A DNA stretch of 36,550 nt from Verrucomicrobiota bacterium (GCA_016935555.1 JAFGQR010000096.1:1-36550); one strand, 5' to 3'; shown: positions 1 to 7,960, counted from the first letter of the stretch. The notes: generated by a model not told the origin, from the letters alone. Made by a program: numbers and translations.

Positions 1-2
1 CA

Positions 3-839
3 ATCTCCGCGCTCACGTGAGCGCGGCCCCGTTGAAGCTTGGTTTTCGGAGTGGTCCCCTACACTGCCAGATTCTGATCTCCGCGCTCACGTGAGCGCGG
101 CCCCGTTGAAGCTGGTGCACGTCGGCCCTCGACAACGGCACGACATTCCGATCTCCGCGCTCACGTGAGCGCGGCCCCGTTGAAGCGGCTAGGAGCGCAC
201 CCCGGATGAGTTTCCCCCATGGTATCTCCGCGCTCACGTGAGCGCGGCCCCGTTGAAGCGGCTGACTCTGGTCCACCCATCCCGCCTCCAACAACTATCT
301 CCGCGCTCACGTGAGCGCGGCCCCGTTGAAGCTCACAAACCCATCAGGCATTTACTCATGGTTTCGTGATCTCCGCGCTCACGTGAGCGCGGCCCCGTTG
401 AAGCAATGCACTGCTCACACTCAGCCAACTTGGGATCGAAATCTCCGCGCTCACGTGAGCGCGGCCCCGTTGAAGCGCCAATAGACAGGGCGTCCTTGAC
501 CCAAATCGCCCCAATCTCCGCGCTCACGTGAGCGCGGCCCCGTTGAAGCAGGGCCAATGGTATGGGGGGCAAGCGGACCTTACCAATCTCCGCGCTCACG
601 TGAGCGCGGCCCCGTTGAAGCACGAGCATGGCGTCCCCACGTGTTGGCGGTGCCGTCATCTCCGCGCTCACGTGAGCGCGGCCCCGTTGAAGCCTACCGT
701 CGCACCTTGGGCACTCCCTAAGAGACGTAATCTCCGCGCTCACGTGAGCGCGGCCCCGTTGAAGCTTAGCTATGCGCGGGGATTGACCAGAGGGCCGTCT
801 GCGATCTCCGCGCTCACGTGAGCGCGGCCCCGTTGAAGC
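3..839. CRISPR. CRISPR array, 12 identical 36-bp repeats, probably running off the left edge
   Basis: Twelve identical 36-bp repeats start at 3, 77, 151, 224, 297, 369, 441, 514, 586, 658, 730 and 804. They are separated by 11 unique spacers of 36-38 bp (lengths 38, 38, 37, 37, 36, 36, 37, 36, 36, 36, 38). Each repeat is ATCT, then the perfect 20-bp palindrome CCGCGCTCACGTGAGCGCGG, then CCCCGTTGAAGC. Bases flanking the repeats vary, so 36 bp is the true repeat length. No repeat is degenerate, so neither visible end looks like a natural distal end; the left end is probably cut by the window. The + orientation would leave a GTTGAAGC-type 3' end resembling the ATTGAAAC ends of many type I repeats. 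The reverse orientation would put the stem next to the spacer, leaving only AGAT. No cas gene is in view, so type and direction stay open. Apparent open reading frames inside the array are repeat artefacts. Confidence 0.97.
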
Positions 840-862
840 GTCATAGCCCTTCCCCCAAAAGA

Positions 863-1173
863 ATGGACACCAATTCTTGGGTTTGAGAGAACCAACTTAT
901 AAACGCAGAAAAATCGGACGAATCCCGACCACGGAAGAATCACACCAACGAATTCAGGCGTTCGGTGGCAGACCATTGGCTCACCCGTGGCAAGACATGC
1001 GTTGCGGTCGCCAAGGAATTTGGCGTGCATTCCTGGAACCTGCGACACTGGAAACGCCGCCTCCACTCCGTGGCCAAGCGGCCGATGCACCGCTGTGCAA
1101 AACGCCCGGGGAGATGACTCGGAAGATCCAGGAACTGGCTAAGGAACTGGTCCGGGGGACGATGCGACGGGAC
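863..1173 (+). pseudogene. Decayed transposase OrfA (HTH_Tnp_1 / IS3-type) remnant
   Basis: The frame starting at ATG 863 reads MDTNSWV, hits TGA at 884-886, then continues as a typical OrfA N-terminal helix-turn-helix. Recognisable pieces are RKNHTNEFRRSVADHW, then LTRGKTCVAVAKEFGVHSWN, then LRHWKRRL. The frame ends at TGA 1115-1117. The expected downstream basic helix (EMTRKIQELAKELVRGTMRR) continues in another frame from 1111, which implies a one-base loss near the CCCGGGG run at 1105-1111. A nonsense codon plus a frameshift, with no OrfB behind it, make this a dead fragment. Upstream, 862-880 (TGGACACCAATTC) resembles the terminal sequence of IS3-family elements, so the left tip of the insertion would lie within about 25 bp of the last CRISPR repeat. 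The family label comes from the HTH pattern and is moderately secure. From 1174 to 1289 I see no further feature. Confidence 0.75.
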
Positions 1174-1289
1174 AGCCGTGAATCGACTCCCGTGGTTGGC
1201 CGGGCGCGGGCTGCATCCTGCCTGGCTGGCCCGATCGGTGTTGTGTGATTCCCGTTGACCCAAGCGCGGGGCTTGCCACAGTGGCGCCG

Positions 1290-2585
1290 ATGCGAATCGA
1301 ACTGATCAACACCGGCAGCGAGTTGATGCTCGGCCGCGTGGTGAACACCCACCAGGCATGGATCTGCCGCCAGCTGGCCGACCGCGGCTGTCCTGTGCGG
1401 CGGCAGGTCACGGTGGACGATTCGGCGCCCGCGATCGTGGAGGCCGTCCGCGACGCTCTGGGCGCGGCGGACCTTGTGGTCGTCACAGGCGGCCTGGGCC
1501 CCACCCGCGACGACCGCACCCGCGACCTGATTGCGGCATTGCTGGGCCGCCCGCTGCTCGAAGACCCCTCCGTGTGGCAGCACATCCAGGACCTCATGGC
1601 CCGGCGCGGACGCCCGGTCCTGGAACGGATGCGGCTTCAGGCTCGGGTGCCTGCGGGGGCCCGGGTGCTGCCGAATGCGCACGGCACTGCGCCGGGTCTG
1701 CTGTTGCGGGTCGAACCCAACGCGTTCCGGCCTGGAGGCGGGCGCAGTCTGCTGGCGCTGCTGCCCGGCCCGGCGCGGGAGTTGGTGCCGATGTTCCTGG
1801 AGCAGCTGGTGCCGATCCTCCGCAACGACCTCCCCCTCCGGCCGGACTTCTTCTGCCGCACCTTGCGCACGACGGGCCTGGGCGAGTCGCAGATCGAGGA
1901 CATGATCGCCGGGCCGCTGCGGGAACAGTGCGCCGCCGGGTTGGACCTTGCGTATTGCGCGCGGGTGGGCGAGGTGGACGTGCGGCTCTCGGCCACCGGC
2001 CCGGCGGCTTCGGAGCACGTGCGCCTCGCCGAAACCCTGGTCTGCCGGCTTCTCGGCGACCGCGTGTTCGGGTTCGACGAGGACACGCTCGAAGGGGTCG
2101 TGGTCCGCCGGCTTGCCGCGCGGCATCTGACCGTCGCGCTCGCCGAATCCTGCACCGGCGGGTTCATCGCCCACCGGCTGACCAACATCCCGGGCGCCTC
2201 CGCGGTGTTTCCGGGCGGGGCGGTGACCTACAGCAACGACGCCAAACAATCGATGTGCGGCGTTCCGTCCGCCACCCTGGCCGGCCAGGGCGCCGTCAGC
2301 CCGCAGACCGCCTCCGCCATGGCGGCGGGAGTCCGCACCCTGCTGGGGGCGGACATGGCGCTGGGTGTCACGGGGATCGCGGGGCCGGGCGGCGGCAGCG
2401 AGGCCAAGCCGGTGGGGACAGTGTATATCGGGCTGGCGACGGGGGAAGGGGTGATGGCGCGGCAGTTTTTCAACCCGGTGGATCGGGAAACCTTCAAGTG
2501 GGTGACCTCGCAGCAGGCGCTGGACATGCTCCGGCACGCTCTCGACGCGCCAGCGCCGGGAGAAGCCGCGCCCGGCCGGCCCTGA
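1290..2585 (+). CDS. cinA: CinA-family protein: MoCF-like domain plus nicotinamide-nucleotide amidase
   Basis: CinA/PncC proteins hydrolyse nicotinamide mononucleotide to nicotinate mononucleotide in pyridine-nucleotide salvage; some also act on ADP-ribose through the N-terminal domain. They are cytoplasmic. Residues 1-170 form the MoaB/Mog-like domain, with NTGSELMLG near 7-15 and VVTGGLGPTRDD near 64-75; the PGPARE element follows. The C-terminal amidase domain (about 270-425) has LAESCTGGFIAHRLTN with the catalytic Ser, TYSNDAKQ with the Tyr and Lys, and the GVTGIAGPGGGSEAKPVGTV motif. The length of 431 residues is normal. The frame is open upstream to a GTG at 1245, but MRIELINTGSE from ATG 1290 matches the usual family start. 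No clear ribosome site precedes it. The gene stands alone and converges on the ferredoxin gene. The old link with competence is not supported by any neighbour here. Confidence 0.95.
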   Translation: MRIELINTGSELMLGRVVNTHQAWICRQLADRGCPVRRQVTVDDSAPAIVEAVRDALGAADLVVVTGGLGPTRDDRTRDLIAALLGRPLLEDPSVWQHIQDLMARRGRPVLERMRLQARVPAGARVLPNAHGTAPGLLLRVEPNAFRPGGGRSLLALLPGPARELVPMFLEQLVPILRNDLPLRPDFFCRTLRTTGLGESQIEDMIAGPLREQCAAGLDLAYCARVGEVDVRLSATGPAASEHVRLAETLVCRLLGDRVFGFDEDTLEGVVVRRLAARHLTVALAESCTGGFIAHRLTNIPGASAVFPGGAVTYSNDAKQSMCGVPSATLAGQGAVSPQTASAMAAGVRTLLGADMALGVTGIAGPGGGSEAKPVGTVYIGLATGEGVMARQFFNPVDRETFKWVTSQQALDMLRHALDAPAPGEAAPGRP

Positions 2586-2599
2586 TCTCAGGATGCGAA

Positions 2600-2627
2600 A
2601 CGCCCGCCAACACGCGTTGGCGGGCGT
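2600..2627. terminator. Bidirectional hairpin between cinA and the ferredoxin gene
   Basis: An 11-bp perfect stem (ACGCCCGCCAA / TTGGCGGGCGT) encloses a 6-base loop, CACGCG. It lies 14 bp after the cinA stop and 20 bp beyond the stop of the convergent ferredoxin gene. Read on the minus strand, the stem is followed by TTTCGC, a short T-run; on the plus strand there is none. Position and shape fit a shared terminator. Confidence 0.75.
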
Positions 2628-2647
2628 CACTCCACACCGTGGGACAT

Positions 2648-2881
2648 CTAGGCGCCGTCGTTGCCGATGGCTTCAACGGGACAGCCTTCCTTGGCTTCCA
2701 TGCAGGCCTTCTCCTCCTCCTCGTTTTCCGGCTGCTTCGCCACATACGAATAGCCGCCTTCCTCGTTGCGTTTGAAATTGTTGGGCGCCGTCTCGCGGCA
2801 CAGGTCGCAATCAATGCATTGATTGTCCACGTAATACTTGCCAGGCACGTTCTCAGGATACTTGTTCGCGATGTCAGCCAT
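2648..2881 (-). CDS. Small [4Fe-4S] ferredoxin
   Basis: A 77-residue acidic electron carrier, presumably cytoplasmic. The N-terminal half carries CIDCDLCRETAP (Cys 22, 25, 28). The C-terminal half carries ACMEAKEGCPVEAIG, where the GCP cysteine supplies the fourth cluster ligand. This is the arrangement of single-cluster ferredoxins: CxxCxxC early and CP late, without a second CxxCxxC. An extra cysteine (ACMEA) precedes the CP motif, so a disulfide or an additional ligand is possible. An acidic stretch (ENEEEEKAC) is a plausible docking face. ATG at 2881 is the only sensible start; the bases before it show no Shine-Dalgarno match. A perfect palindrome lies 18 bp upstream. The redox partner cannot be named, because no oxidoreductase gene is adjacent. 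Confidence 0.92.
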   Translation of the reverse strand: MADIANKYPENVPGKYYVDNQCIDCDLCRETAPNNFKRNEEGGYSYVAKQPENEEEEKACMEAKEGCPVEAIGNDGA

Positions 2882-2899
2882 AATTCAATGTAAGGTTGA

Positions 2900-2922
2900 G
2901 TGTCGCAAGAGTCTTGCGACAC
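2900..2922. promoter_or_regulatory. Perfect 23-bp palindrome upstream of the ferredoxin gene
   Basis: Two 11-base arms, GTGTCGCAAGA and TCTTGCGACAC, flank a single central G. The site sits 18 bp upstream of the ferredoxin start and about 190 bp upstream of the divergent EF-G gene. The perfect dyad and its position suggest a dimeric-repressor operator. A short intergenic repeat element is the main alternative; no second copy was seen in this window. Confidence 0.45.
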
Positions 2923-3114
2923 ACCCCCGCCATGGCAAGCCCCAATTCCACCCAATTCGCCTTTTCCGGTTGCCCTCCGCCCCGGGGAAAGGGATCATCC
3001 GGGCCGCGATGACGAGCGATCAGATCCTGGCCGGCCCCCCGCCCCGCCGCGGGCGACGCCCCCGCTGCCGCCTGACCGCACCGTGATGTCCGCCCCCGCC
3101 GCCAGCCCTCCACC

Positions 3115-5190
3115 ATGAGCCGCCCCGTCCACGCCCCGCCCCCGCTGACCGCCGCCGGCCGGATCCGCAACTTTGGCATCATTGCCCACATCGACGCCGG
3201 TAAAACCACCACCACGGAAAACCTGCTGCGCTACGCGCGGGTCATCCACGCGATGGGCACCGTCGACGACGGCACCACCACCACCGACGATTACGTTCTG
3301 GAACAGCAGAAAGGCATCACCATCTTCAGCGCCGCCGTCACCTGCCACTGGCGCGATCACACCCTCAACCTCATCGATACCCCGGGCCACGTCGATTTCA
3401 CCGCCGAAGTCGAACGCGCCCTCCGAGTCGTCGACGGCGCCGTCGTCGTCCTCGACGCCGTCTCGGGCGTCGAGGCCCAGACGGAAACGGTGTGGCGCCA
3501 AGCGGTGCACTACGGGGTTCCATGCCTGTGCTTCCTCAACAAGATGGACAAGGTCGGCGCCGACTTCCCCCGAAGCCTCGACACCCTCCGCCACCGGCTC
3601 GAAGCCCGCCCCGTCGTGCTCACCATGCCTGTCGGCGTCGAGGAGGATTTCTGCGCCGTGATCGACGTGGTGCGGCTCAAACAGCTCCACTTCGACCCGG
3701 CCACCGAGGGCGAGACCGTGCTGGAGAGCGACGTGCCCCCCGCCCTGCTCGATGCGGCCCGACGCTACCACGCCCTGGCCGCCGAGGCCGCCGCCGAGTT
3801 CGACGACGAACTCATGGCCAAATACCTCCATAACCAGCCCCTCTCCATCCCCGAAATCCAGCGCGGCCTGCGCCTGGGAACCCTCGCCGGCAAAATCCAA
3901 CCCACCTACGCCGCCGCCTCCAAACATCACCTCGGCATCCAACCCATGATGGACGGCATCGTCGACTTCCTCCCCTCCCCCCTCGACCGGCCCGTCATCG
4001 AGGGACATGACCCCGCAGGCCAGCCCGCACGCCGCGACCTGCGCCGCGACGCCCACGCCTGCGCGCTGGCCTTCAAAACCGCCACCGACACCCACGGCGA
4101 CCTCACCTTCCTGAGGCTCTACACCGGCACCCTCCAGCCCGGCGACTCCCTTCTCAACCCTCGCCTCCGCAAACCCGAACGCCCCCTGCGCCTTTACCGC
4201 ATGTTCGCCAACCACCGCCGCGATCCCCTCCCCCTCGCCGGCCCCGGCGACATCGTCGCCGTCGTCGGCCTCAAAGGCACCGTCACCGGCGACACCCTCT
4301 GCGACAAAGCCGCCCCAATCCTCCTCGAGCGGATGCAGTTCCCCGAACCCGTCCTCCAGGTCGCCATCGAACCCAAGGCCAGCGCCGACAAGGACCGGCT
4401 CGACACCGTCCTCCACGCGCTCGCAAAGGACGACCCCACCTTCCGGGTCACCAAGGACAACGACACCGGCCAGACCATGCTCCAATGCATGGGCGAACTC
4501 CACGCCGAAGTCCTCCTCTTCCGCATCACCCACGACTTCAAAGTCCCCGCCACCCTCCGCGAACCCCGCGTCGCCTACAAGGAAACCCCCCAGTCCCCCG
4601 CCGAAGCCGAAGCCACCTGCGCCGTCAAACTCGGCGACAAAAGCGTCTTCGGCCACGTCCAAGTCCGCGTCGCCCCCTCCCGGGCCCAAATCAGCCCCCG
4701 CATCACCGAAGACCTCCTTCCCGAATCCTCCCGCAAACTGCTTGCGCGATTTCTTCCCGCCATCCGCAACGGCCTCCGCAGCGAGGCCGAACGCGGCCCC
4801 GTCGCCGGCTTCCCCCTTGTCTATGCTGACATCGCCCTGTTGAACGGCACGGTCACTGCCGAGAGTTCCGAGGCGGCCTACAGCGCCGCCGCCGCCAGCG
4901 CGCTGCGCAACGCCCTCCCCCACACCAACGCCACCATCGTCGAACCCCACATGAAACTCGAAGTGACCCTCCCCTCCGAAGCCGTCGGCGACCTCCTCAA
5001 CGACCTCAACCGCCGCGGCGCCACCATCACCGACATGCGCCCCGCCGACACCCGGCGCAAACGCGTCACCGGCCACGTGCCGCTCTCCAAGATGTTCGGC
5101 TACGCCACCACCATGCGCTCCATCACCGGCGGCCTCGGCGAATACACCCTCGAGCCGTTCGACTACCGGCCCGTGGCCAAAACACCCTGA
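3115..5190 (+). CDS. Elongation factor G paralogue (translational GTPase)
   Basis: EF-G proteins use GTP to drive translocation or ribosome recycling in the cytoplasm. The GTPase domain is complete: G1 AHIDAGKTT (24-32), the GITI switch segment (67-70), G3 DTPGH (88-92) and G4 NKMD (142-145). Domains II and III follow. Domain IV is recognisable from NGTVTAESSEAAYSAAAASA to VEPHMKLEVTLPSEAVGDLL, and domain V ends with PLSKMFGYATTMRSITGGLG and EYTLEPFDYRPV. The length of 691 residues is that of EF-G. The switch I region (MGTVDDGTTTTDDYVLEQQK) differs from canonical EF-G1 and looks more like EF-G2 paralogues and mitochondrial EFG2. There is no rpsL, rpsG or tuf neighbour, as a housekeeping fusA would have. 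I therefore call it a paralogue and not the main fusA. Tetracycline ribosomal-protection proteins share the fold but start differently. Confidence 0.9.
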   Translation: MSRPVHAPPPLTAAGRIRNFGIIAHIDAGKTTTTENLLRYARVIHAMGTVDDGTTTTDDYVLEQQKGITIFSAAVTCHWRDHTLNLIDTPGHVDFTAEVERALRVVDGAVVVLDAVSGVEAQTETVWRQAVHYGVPCLCFLNKMDKVGADFPRSLDTLRHRLEARPVVLTMPVGVEEDFCAVIDVVRLKQLHFDPATEGETVLESDVPPALLDAARRYHALAAEAAAEFDDELMAKYLHNQPLSIPEIQRGLRLGTLAGKIQPTYAAASKHHLGIQPMMDGIVDFLPSPLDRPVIEGHDPAGQPARRDLRRDAHACALAFKTATDTHGDLTFLRLYTGTLQPGDSLLNPRLRKPERPLRLYRMFANHRRDPLPLAGPGDIVAVVGLKGTVTGDTLCDKAAPILLERMQFPEPVLQVAIEPKASADKDRLDTVLHALAKDDPTFRVTKDNDTGQTMLQCMGELHAEVLLFRITHDFKVPATLREPRVAYKETPQSPAEAEATCAVKLGDKSVFGHVQVRVAPSRAQISPRITEDLLPESSRKLLARFLPAIRNGLRSEAERGPVAGFPLVYADIALLNGTVTAESSEAAYSAAAASALRNALPHTNATIVEPHMKLEVTLPSEAVGDLLNDLNRRGATITDMRPADTRRKRVTGHVPLSKMFGYATTMRSITGGLGEYTLEPFDYRPVAKTP

Positions 5191-5384
5191 CACCGCCAAC
5201 CCGCCGGAGTCCCGGCATCACCCTCCGGCCCCACCATCGCCCCGCCCCGCCCGCACCCCCACGGCACCGCCCATCCCCGGCCGGCCCCGGCGCTGCGCCG
5301 TGGCGACCCCACCCGCCGCGCGCGCATGCTGCGATCTTGCCAAGGGCGCGTTTTCCCCTAGGGTTCCCGGTGCCGACCCGGCTC

Positions 5385-5390
5385 GAGGTG
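5385..5390 (+). promoter_or_regulatory. Ribosome binding site deciding the carbamoyltransferase start
   Basis: GAGGTG lies six bases before ATG 5397. It is one of the few clear Shine-Dalgarno matches in the window. It selects this ATG over the in-frame upstream starts, which would add about 20 Pro/Arg-rich residues of no family likeness. Confidence 0.75.
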
Positions 5391-5396
5391 AATCGC

Positions 5397-7253
5397 ATGG
5401 ACAGGCCCAATCGATCCGCAGCCGCCCCGGCCCAGACCACAATCCTGGGGATCTCGGCGTTTTATCACGACAGCGCGGCCTGCCTGGTGCGCGACGGCGC
5501 CATCGTGGCCGCCGCGCAGGAGGAGCGCTTCAGCCGCCGCAAGCACGACGCGTCGTTTCCCAAGCAGGCTATCGAGGCGTGCCTGCGCGCCGGCGGCGTC
5601 GCGCCGGGCGACCTGCACTGCGTGGCGTTCTACGAAAAGCCCTTCGTCAAGTTCGATCGCCTCCTGCACTCCTACCTCGCGTGCGCTCCCGCCGGCCTCC
5701 GGTCCTTCCTCAAGGCAATGCCCGTGTGGATCCGCGAGAAGATCTGGATCAAAGACCTCATCCGCAAGGAACTCCATTACCCCGGCCCCATCCTCTTCCC
5801 CGAACACCACGAGTCCCACGCCGCCTCCGCCTTCTTCCCCTCCCCGTTTCCGGAAGCGGCGTTCCTGACCGTGGACGGAGTGGGCGAGTGGACGACGACG
5901 AGCTTCGGGGTCGGACGGGGCAACCGGGTGGCGATCCGCGGCGAGCTGCGGTTTCCGCACTCGCTGGGGCTGCTGTATTCGGCGTTCACGTACTATACCG
6001 GGTTCAAGGTCAACTCCGGCGAATACAAGCTCATGGGGCTGGCGCCGTATGGCGAACCGGCCTACAGGGAACTCATCCTGCGCGAGCTGGTCACCCTGCA
6101 ACCCGACGGCTCCTTTTGGCTGAACCCGCGCTACTTCGGCTACGTGTCCGGCCTGCGCATGATCAACCGCCGCTTCGAACGCCTCTTCGGCGGCCCCCCA
6201 CGCGCGCCGGAGTCGCCCCTGACCCGCCGCGACATGGACCTGGCGCGCTCGATCCAGGAAGTCGCCGAGGAAATCCTCTCGCGCATGGCCCGCCACGTCC
6301 GCCGGCAAACAGGCCTGCCCAAACTCTGCCTGGCCGGCGGCGTCGCCCTGAACTGCGTGGCCAATGGCCGCCTGCTGCGCGAAGGCCAGTTCGACGACCT
6401 CTGGATCCAGCCCGCAGCCGGCGACGCCGGCGGCGCCCTGGGCGCCGCGCTGCTGGCCTGGCACCATTACCTCGGCCAGCCCCGCCAGGCCGACGGCGTC
6501 CGCGACACCCAGCAGGGCTCCTACCTGGGACCCGCCTTCGACGCCGACGACATCCTCCAGTTCCTCACCCGCCACCACCTGGCCTTCACCCGGCTCACCG
6601 ACGCCGAAATCCCCGCCCGCGTCGCTGACCTCATCGCCGCCGAAAAAGTCGTCGGCTGGTTCACCCACCGCATGGAGTTCGGCCCCCGCGCCCTGGGCGC
6701 CCGCAGCATTCTCGGCGACGCCCGCTCGCCCCGGATGCAGGAACTGATGAACCTGAAAATCAAGTTCCGCGAGAGCTTCCGCCCGTTCGCGCCCTGCGTC
6801 CTGCTCGAACGCGCCGGCGAGTATTTCACCCTGGACCGCCCCAGCCCCTACATGCTGCTGGTAGCGTCCGTCCGCGACACGCAGCGCCGCCCCTTGTCGG
6901 CCGAGGAACGCCAGCGGTTCGGCCTCGACCGGCTGCTCACGGTCCGCTCCACCATCCCCGCCGTCACCCACGTCGACTACTCGGCCCGCGTCCAGACCGT
7001 TGCCCCGGACGCGCACCCGCTGTTCCACCGGCTGCTGCAGGCCTTCGCCCAACGGCACGGCTGCCCGGTCCTCATCAACACCTCCTTCAACGTGCGCGGC
7101 GAACCCATCGTCTGCACCCCCGACGACGCCTATCGCTGTTTCATGCGCACCAACATGGACTACCTGTTGCTCGGCAATTTCCTGCTCGAAAAAACCGCCC
7201 AGCAACCCCTCGACAAAGACCTCGCCTGGCTCCGCCAATTCGACCTGGATTGA
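5397..7253 (+). CDS. Carbamoyltransferase, NodU/CmcH/SxtI family
   Basis: These enzymes transfer the carbamoyl group of carbamoyl phosphate, via a carbamoyl-adenylate, to a hydroxyl of a small molecule or glycan. The 618-residue length is normal. The N-terminal Kae1-like ATPase domain begins ILGISAFYHDSAACLVRDG (16-34) and continues AAQEERFSRRKHDASFP. It carries the metal-binding HHESHAASAFFPSPF (137-151) and the LTVDGVGEWTTTSFGVG phosphate loop, followed by FKVNSGEYKLMGLAPYGEP and LCLAGGVALNCVANG. The C-terminal YrdC-like half carries MEFGPRALGARSILGDAR (about 425-442) and LINTSFNVRGEPIVCTPDDA. A SxtJ-like gene follows after 41 bp, the usual partner of this family in envelope and exopolysaccharide loci as well as in saxitoxin clusters. 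No natural-product genes flank it, so the acceptor is unknown; a surface glycan is my guess. Confidence 0.93.
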   Translation: MDRPNRSAAAPAQTTILGISAFYHDSAACLVRDGAIVAAAQEERFSRRKHDASFPKQAIEACLRAGGVAPGDLHCVAFYEKPFVKFDRLLHSYLACAPAGLRSFLKAMPVWIREKIWIKDLIRKELHYPGPILFPEHHESHAASAFFPSPFPEAAFLTVDGVGEWTTTSFGVGRGNRVAIRGELRFPHSLGLLYSAFTYYTGFKVNSGEYKLMGLAPYGEPAYRELILRELVTLQPDGSFWLNPRYFGYVSGLRMINRRFERLFGGPPRAPESPLTRRDMDLARSIQEVAEEILSRMARHVRRQTGLPKLCLAGGVALNCVANGRLLREGQFDDLWIQPAAGDAGGALGAALLAWHHYLGQPRQADGVRDTQQGSYLGPAFDADDILQFLTRHHLAFTRLTDAEIPARVADLIAAEKVVGWFTHRMEFGPRALGARSILGDARSPRMQELMNLKIKFRESFRPFAPCVLLERAGEYFTLDRPSPYMLLVASVRDTQRRPLSAEERQRFGLDRLLTVRSTIPAVTHVDYSARVQTVAPDAHPLFHRLLQAFAQRHGCPVLINTSFNVRGEPIVCTPDDAYRCFMRTNMDYLLLGNFLLEKTAQQPLDKDLAWLRQFDLD

Positions 7254-7294
7254 TCCCCCCTCCCCGCCCCACTCACCCCCCCGCCCCACCCGCC

Positions 7295-7720
7295 ATGACG
7301 ATCATCCGTGACGCCCTGCAACGCCTCAACACCGATCCGACCGCGTTGCGCCGGTTCGGACTCCTCATGGGCGCTGTCGCAATCGGCTTCGGCGCGGCGT
7401 GCCTGAAACCGCATCCGCAAGCCGCACCGTGGCTGCTGGGAGCCGGATCGTTGCTCGCGGCTGCAGGCGCGCTGAAGCCCGGCGCGTTGAAGCCGGTGTA
7501 TCGGGTTTGGATGGGGTTGGCCGTCGTGCTGGGTCTCGCGATGTCGACCGCCTTGCTGACCCTGTTGTTTTACCTGGTCGTAACCCCCCTCGGCCTGGTG
7601 GCGCGGGCCTGTGGCCGGGATTTTCTGCAACGCAAGCGCCAGGCCGATGCCGCAAGCTTCTGGCTGATGCGCGATCCCGGGCACCCGACGCCCCCCGAAC
7701 ACTACAAGCGTCAGTATTAG
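7295..7720 (+). CDS. SxtJ-like small membrane protein
   Basis: A 141-residue protein with three hydrophobic stretches: near 19-36 (RFGLLMGAVAIGFGAACLK), 43-60 (PWLLGAGSLLAAAGALKPG) and 68-98 (VWMGLAVVLGLAMSTALL, then TLLFYLVVTPLGLVAR). The cytoplasmic tail ends in SFWLMRDPGHPTPPEHYKRQY. The KPVYRVWM..., VTPLGL and W-x-R-D pattern is that of the SxtJ family, named from the saxitoxin cluster and widespread directly after NodU/CmcH-type carbamoyltransferases. Its biochemical role is unknown; it may hold the carbamoyltransferase at the membrane. The start at ATG 7295 removes a Pro-rich in-frame extension. The spacing of 41 bp suggests co-transcription with the enzyme. Confidence 0.82.
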   Translation: MTIIRDALQRLNTDPTALRRFGLLMGAVAIGFGAACLKPHPQAAPWLLGAGSLLAAAGALKPGALKPVYRVWMGLAVVLGLAMSTALLTLLFYLVVTPLGLVARACGRDFLQRKRQADAASFWLMRDPGHPTPPEHYKRQY

Positions 7721-7734
7721 ATTGGAGGAAATGC

Positions 7735-7755
7735 GCAGCCGGTGACACCGGCTGC
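7735..7755. terminator. Hairpin after the sxtJ-like gene
   Basis: A perfect 10-bp dyad, GCAGCCGGTG and CACCGGCTGC, with one base (A) between the arms, lies 14 bp after the stop at 7720. No T-run follows, so it is either a factor-dependent terminator, an mRNA 3' stabiliser or a REP-like dyad. It overlaps a 4-codon frame (ATG 7731 to TGA 7743-7745) preceded by GGAGGA at 7724-7729. The remaining bases to 7960 hold nothing I can identify. Confidence 0.5.
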
Positions 7756-7960
7756 CTGCAGCCCAATCCCCTGCCGGGTCCGTCGCCATGTCGTGGACAA
7801 GGCCCCAGACCCAGTCGTGCCCGGCGACCGCGCCGAACGTTCGTGCCGCTGACGTTGTCGGCCGCCTCGCGACCGGCAGCCGGGAGCCGCGCCGCATTTT
7901 CCTGCTTGCCTCCCGCCGACAGCCTGGGCCACCCTCGTTGCCGTCAACAGCGTTTCCACC

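Noticed and set aside
13..821. Open reading frames on both strands across the CRISPR array
   Set aside because: They translate the repeat unit over and over (for example LQRGRAHVSAEI) and reflect a repeat period that sometimes keeps frame.
981..2630. A 549-codon minus-strand frame opposite cinA
   Set aside because: Arg/His/Pro/Gly-rich shadow of a GC-rich gene. The plus-strand CinA has complete motifs.
2995..5199. A 734-codon minus-strand frame opposite the EF-G gene
   Set aside because: Gly/Val/Asp-rich low-complexity product expected from a shadow frame. EF-G is unambiguous.
5337..5362. TTGCCA with TAGGGT, 18 bases apart at most, as a promoter for the carbamoyltransferase
   Set aside because: The -10 match is weak and the context is GC-rich. 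It is plausible but not supportable as a feature.
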